NCBI GenBank assembly: GCA_910577165.1
Contig: CAJTLX010000004.1
Coordinates: forward strand, 62,001-126,000
Length of the DNA stretch: 64,000 bases
Direction: 5' to 3'
Source of the DNA: an uncultured Lachnospiraceae bacterium
GTDB lineage: Bacteria > Bacillota > Clostridia > Lachnospirales > Lachnospiraceae
Position numbers and translations under genes: made by a program. Position 1 is the first letter of the stretch. Each line of letters opens with the position of its first letter. The notes beneath the pieces are model-generated. The model made no database searches and was not told the origin of the DNA. It saw nothing but the letters and a program-made list of their open reading frames with translations. This document shows, piece by piece, positions 61,201-64,000 of this stretch.

Positions 61201-61843
61201 AATTTTCAATGGATCTCTGACTCGCCACATCAAAGGAGCGGATGGAATCAATCTCATCCCCCCACAACTCAATGCGCACTGGTACCTCTTCCGTCAGCGG
61301 AAAAATATCAATAATTCCGCCGCGCACTGCAAATTCGCCGGCAGCTTCCACCTGTGCCTGCCGCTCATAGCCTGCCTGAACCAGCTGTTTTTCAAACTGT
61401 GCCAGATCAAGAAAATTCCCATTTTTTATATGGATGCAGCCTTCCTTTAAACAGGAGAGCGGAAGTACCTTATCCATACCGCCGTCAATCGTTGCAATCA
61501 CGGTTATCGGTGCATCCTCCAGAAGCTTTTGCAGAATTTTTACACGCTCGCGCACAATTGCATTTCCCCTGATATCCGCAGAGAAAAAAATAATATCCTT
61601 TGCCGGATAAAAATACACTTCGCGATCATACAATTTAGCATCCTCATAAATCTCCTTTGCGCGCAGATCATTATAAGTGATAATCAGGCGCTTTTTTACA
61701 TTCTGCGAGGCAGCGAACATCAGATGGCATTTCTGCGAATCAATGCAGCCCGTTACCTGCACCGGCAGCTTTCTCTTCTCTATTGCATTCTGCAATTCCC
61801 TGAATTCCTCGTAGCCGTACAATGGCTGATAAAAAGTCTGCAT
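58298..61843 (-). CDS. mfd: Transcription-repair coupling factor Mfd
   Basis: A 1181-residue full-length Mfd. It has a UvrB-homology region (1-about 350), an RNA polymerase interaction (CarD-like) domain starting near FSDLNIGDYVVHENHGLGIY, RecG-like translocase motifs (Walker A GDVGYGKTEIAIRAAF, DEEQRFG, TATPIPRTL, QLRGRVGR) and a C-terminal TRCF domain (YIKNELQKLDMYKR). It removes stalled RNA polymerase and recruits UvrA. AGGAG precedes ATG 61843, immediately behind the palindromic element at 61857-61977. Confidence 0.97.
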   Translation of the reverse strand: MQTFYQPLYGYEEFRELQNAIEKRKLPVQVTGCIDSQKCHLMFAASQNVKKRLIITYNDLRAKEIYEDAKLYDREVYFYPAKDIIFFSADIRGNAIVRERVKILQKLLEDAPITVIATIDGGMDKVLPLSCLKEGCIHIKNGNFLDLAQFEKQLVQAGYERQAQVEAAGEFAVRGGIIDIFPLTEEVPVRIELWGDEIDSIRSFDVASQRSIENLEEIQIYPASEFILEERIKEKGLAALDAELEGFCAGLKREKKVEEESRIRKITKEFKENLAYCQGSVGLDSYVNYFFTKTVSFFDYFRDNDSLVFLDEPARIMEKGGAVMTEFSESMTGRIEKGYILPGQMDVIFDYRALLAGAMSANAVLLSMMETKTDKFAVKAHFSFMVKSVNPYNSNFEFLVKDLKVWKKNGCRVILLSGSRTRAERLAEDLRDHELTAFFCDDRNRLVQNGEIMVMQGNVHRGFEYPLVKFVMISESDIFGAVKKKRKKKVKAYEGSKISSFSDLNIGDYVVHENHGLGIYRGIEKLTVDKITKDYIKIEYADGGTLYILATGLDLIQKYAGADARKPKLNKLGSTEWKTTKARVRGAVKDIAQELIKLYALRQSKKGFAFSGDDTWQKEFEELFPFEETDDQLRAIEETKHDMESTRIMDRLICGDVGYGKTEIAIRAAFKAVLDKKQVVLLVPTTILAQQHYNTFTQRMKDFAVNIEMLSRFRTPAEQKRILAGVEKGDIDILIGTHRILSKDINYKDLGLLIIDEEQRFGVAHKEKLKQLKSDVDVLTLTATPIPRTLHMSLAGIRDMSVLEEPPVDRMPIQTFVLEHDDEMIREAINRELARGGQVYYVYNRVNGIDEIALLVQRLVPEASVAYAHGQMSERQLEKIMFEFINGEVDVLISTTIIETGLDISNVNTMIIDDADQLGLAQLYQLRGRVGRSNRAAYAFLMYRRDKILKEVAEKRLQAIREFTELGSGFKIAMRDLEIRGAGNLLGAQQSGHMAAVGYDLYCKMLNEAVKSMRDGGKEEENNFETSIDLPLDAYIPATYIKNELQKLDMYKRVAGIETKEEMEDLQEEFIDRFGEPPKPVLNLLQVALLKARAHAVCLVSVEQKGGQLWLTPYARAKYHVEKIQELITRNAPALEFKKSALVFEYQLPKVTRKNGKFDVVEGERVLREAERLVESFQILM

Positions 61844-61856
61844 AATAACGCTCCTA

Positions 61857-61977
61857 TTTAGAGTTCCGCAGAATCCCTCCCAGTACCCACTAACCTAAGA
61901 AAGGAATTTTTGTTCGCTTTGCTCACATAAATTCCTTTCTGGGCACTGTACGGGATTCTGCTGTTTTAGAGTTCCGC
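61857..61977. repeat. Palindromic element with direct repeats between pth and mfd
   Basis: The direct repeat TTTAGAGTTCCGC occurs at 61857-61869 and 61965-61977 (period 108). It flanks a palindrome with outer stem GCAGAATCCC/GGGATTCTGC and a perfect inner 12-bp stem AGAAAGGAATTT/AAATTCCTTTCT. One repeat copy is the last codons of pth, the other ends just before the mfd ribosome binding site. Read on the minus strand it shares AATCC-GTA-CAGTGCC and the trailing GGAACT..AAATAGGAG with the units before pflA. Confidence 0.85.
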
Positions 61978-62544
61978 TTTGCGTGGCTTTTGGTTGTAGC
62001 GGTTCATTGCGGCTTCAATGCCCTCCGCAATAATGCATTCGCACGCCTTTGAGATTCGCTCCAATGCCTCACGAATCAAGGGTTCCTCCTCCTTTGGGAA
62101 GTGTCCCAACACATAGTCCACCAAATCCCATTTTTCTGGCTTTTCCCCAACTCCGATTCGAATGCGCATAAATTCTTCGCTGCCAAGTTGTTCAATAATA
62201 TTTTTTATGCCGTTATGCCCCCCGGCACTCCCTTTTTTTCGTATGCGCAACTGACCGACATCCAAATGAATATCATCGCAGATCACAATGATATCCTCAC
62301 CTGTCAGCTTATAATAGTCCACCATCTCCCGCACACATATCCCACTTAAATTCATATAGGTTTGCGGCTGCGCAAGAATCACTTTCTCCCCACCGATATA
62401 CCCGCTGCCACAAAGTGCCTTGTGTGCCCTTGAAAGACGGATATTGTAATCGTCGCAGAGCCTTGTGATCGCATCAAACCCAATATTATGTCTGGTTGCC
62501 TGATATTCCCTTGTCGGATTGCCAAGACCAATAATAATTTTCAT
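61966..62544 (-). CDS. pth: Peptidyl-tRNA hydrolase
   Basis: About 192 residues. The N-terminus is IIIGLGNPTREYQATRHNIG with the catalytic His in RHNIGFD. PQTYMNLSG, the Asp of CDDIHLDVGQLRIRKKGSAG and GGHNGIKNI are the other family signatures. It releases tRNA from prematurely dropped peptides. ATG 62544 has GGGAG upstream, and longer in-frame starts are not supported. Its last codons overlap a copy of the direct repeat that flanks the palindromic element before mfd. Confidence 0.95.
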   Translation of the reverse strand: MKIIIGLGNPTREYQATRHNIGFDAITRLCDDYNIRLSRAHKALCGSGYIGGEKVILAQPQTYMNLSGICVREMVDYYKLTGEDIIVICDDIHLDVGQLRIRKKGSAGGHNGIKNIIEQLGSEEFMRIRIGVGEKPEKWDLVDYVLGHFPKEEEPLIREALERISKACECIIAEGIEAAMNRYNQKPRKAEL

Positions 62545-62754
62545 TACTTTCTCCCTGTTTACTACTGCCTTTACTTCCTGTACGCACAATCGCCGCAGAA
62601 CACCAAGTAGGGGTATCCTGCGGTTCATCTTGCACAAAATTTCCTGCTTCGCTATTTACTTACTTTTTTTCCACCCAATATTATATCCTTCAGATACGTT
62701 CCCTCCAGAGGAGGAACCGCTTCAGAAAAACAAACATAATTTGCTTTGAACAAA

Positions 62755-63771
62755 TTATAAGGATGCCAACAGCCCAACCTTTTTCTTTACCTTCGTCATT
62801 GTCCGCGCCGAGATCGCCGCCGCTTTTTCCGCGCCCGCGCGATATACCTGCTCCAGATACGCCTTATCCGCAATATAACGCTTAAAATTCTCTCTGACTT
62901 CGCGGGGTTCCTCAACCACGACTTCGCCAACAGCCAACTTAAAATCGCCGTAACCCTTGCCTTCAAACTCCGCTTCAATCTGTTCCATCGTCTTTCCCGT
63001 AAACACCGAGTAAATTGTCATCAGATTGTTAATGCCATCCTTGCCCTCGCTAAAGCGAACCTCCTTCTCGCTGTCCGTCACCGCGCGCTTAAATTTATTG
63101 ATAATAACATTTGGCTCATCAAGAATTGTAATAAAAGCATTCTGGTTTTCGTCCGATTTCGACATTTTCTTTGTCGGCTCCTGCAGCGACATTACTCGCG
63201 CGCCCGCCTTTGGAATATATGCTTCCGGCAGCTTAAATGTGCTGCCGTACAGATTGTTAAACCGCGTTGCAATATCGCGCGTAAATTCAAGATGCTGCCT
63301 CTGATCATCACCGACTGGCACCATATCCGCCTGATAGAGCAGAATATCCGCCGCCATCAACGCCGGGTAAGTGAAAAGCCCCGCATTTACATTATCTGCA
63401 TGTCTTGCGGATTTATCCTTAAACTGCGTCATGCGCGAAAGTTCTCCAAACTGCGTATAGCACGAAAGCACCCAGGAAAGCTCCGAATGTGTCGGCACAT
63501 GACTCTGGATAAACACCAGACTCTTTTCCGGGTCAATCCCACACGCAAGCAGCAATGCAAATGCATCAAGTGACTGTCTGCGAAGTGCCGCCGGATCTTG
63601 CCGTATCGTCAGGGAGTGCAGATCTGCGATAAAGTACGCGCAGTGATATTCATCCTGCATCTTTCCCCAGTTTTTTACCGCCCCGATATAATTGCCCAAT
63701 GTAAAAACACCCGTCGGCTGAATACCGCTCAGGATAACTTTCTTTCTTTCTGCCTTCTCTGTTTCTTCCAT
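62755..63771 (-). CDS. trpS: Tryptophanyl-tRNA synthetase
   Basis: A 338-residue class I synthetase. The HIGH-like motif is TLGNYIGAVKNW, KMSKS is KKMSKSDENQNAFI, and the tryptophan-binding region has SGIQPTG at the N-terminus and a DQRQHLE segment. Full length for the bacterial type. AGAGGTGG precedes ATG 63771. The leader from its promoter (63836-63864) is only about 60 bases and has no T-box. Confidence 0.96.
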   Translation of the reverse strand: MEETEKAERKKVILSGIQPTGVFTLGNYIGAVKNWGKMQDEYHCAYFIADLHSLTIRQDPAALRRQSLDAFALLLACGIDPEKSLVFIQSHVPTHSELSWVLSCYTQFGELSRMTQFKDKSARHADNVNAGLFTYPALMAADILLYQADMVPVGDDQRQHLEFTRDIATRFNNLYGSTFKLPEAYIPKAGARVMSLQEPTKKMSKSDENQNAFITILDEPNVIINKFKRAVTDSEKEVRFSEGKDGINNLMTIYSVFTGKTMEQIEAEFEGKGYGDFKLAVGEVVVEEPREVRENFKRYIADKAYLEQVYRAGAEKAAAISARTMTKVKKKVGLLASL

Positions 63772-63835
63772 AAAAATCCACCTCTCATTCCGGAGTCACT
63801 CTCTGCTCTGTTTCCCCTTTTCGTTTGTATTGTAG

Positions 63836-63864
63836 ATTATAATCTTTCCAAAAAGCTTTGTCAA
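63836..63864 (-). promoter_or_regulatory. trpS promoter
   Basis: TTGACA (63859-63864) and TATAAT (63836-63841) with a 17-base spacer on the minus strand, a consensus sigma-A promoter. Confidence 0.85.
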
Positions 63865-64000
63865 CGAAAACTAATTATAAATATTCCTGTCTTTTAATGT
63901 GAAAATCCGGGGAAATATCATTGAATTTTACACGAAAATATGCTATGTTATGGTAAGTATCTTTAAGGAGAAGCTTTTACGCCGCACTTTATATTTAGAT
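63865..64000 (+). other. Right edge: likely upstream region of a rightward gene
   Basis: A TATGTT-like -10 (about 63940) and AAGGAG (63966-63971) suggest that a gene on the plus strand begins at or beyond the edge. No start codon with adequate context is seen inside the window. Confidence 0.35.

Noticed and set aside
63772..63900. T-box or leader peptide before trpS
   Set aside because: The leader from the consensus promoter is only about 60 bases, with no Trp-rich frame and no T-box sequence.

Overview
The window looks like chromosome of an anaerobic, spore-former-related Firmicute, most likely a butyrate-producing Lachnospiraceae (Clostridium cluster XIVa). The reasons are a phosphate butyryltransferase/butyrate kinase pair, pyruvate formate-lyase with its activase, a PerR repressor beside a reverse rubrerythrin, an archaeal-type aspartyl-tRNA synthetase, RicT/SpmA/AbrB sporulation-type proteins, strong GGAGG ribosome binding sites and several TTG starts. 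No rRNA, tRNA, CRISPR array, prophage or complete insertion sequence is visible.

Layout. 0-3 kb: the start of an ABC exporter running off the left edge, a free-standing 44-residue peptide gene with its own promoter and terminator, a membrane-protein remnant and an M28 peptidase. 2.9-6 kb: an aspartyl-tRNA synthetase preceded by what looks like a leader-peptide attenuator, then perR and reverse rubrerythrin, which share a palindromic operator. 6.1-9.8 kb: pflB and pflA, separated by a terminator and two tandem copies of a hairpin element. 9.8-23 kb: a Cu/Zn SOD-like protein and a large leftward export locus (OmpR-type regulator and kinase, three consecutive adaptor proteins, an FtsX permease, two ATPases, the last with an AbrB-like tail), followed by a LytTR/GHKL two-component pair. 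23-29.3 kb: spmA, abrB and a conserved leftward housekeeping operon (gmk-like, yaaR, holB, ricT, trmN6-like, rsmI).

29.3-38.4 kb is the accessory zone. It holds decayed fragments, an Rpn/YhgA-like nuclease with a truncated copy of itself behind it, and two divergent surface-protein genes that share a 394-bp inverted repeat (about 97.5% identical, with a 236-bp perfect core). Only one of the two has a signal peptide and a good promoter, and both lie between the repeat arms. Inversion would switch the exported N-terminus onto the other C-terminus. A two-domain LamG-like cell-surface protein follows.

38.5-64 kb: a zinc-ribbon protein, a PocR/chemoreceptor-type sensor, ptb-buk, a GntR-controlled ABC operon with a large palindromic operator, a class A PBP, a lipoprotein, an LtaS-like sulfatase, a ZIP transporter, a metal-transport cassette (HMA protein plus P-type ATPase) behind a structured leader, an asparaginase, a PrsA-like foldase, mfd, pth and trpS.

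The observations I rate highest are the Asp-codon attenuator before the aspartyl-tRNA synthetase, the invertible-looking surface-protein pair, and a family of palindromic elements that sit directly in front of the ribosome binding sites of pflA and mfd and are flanked by direct repeats.
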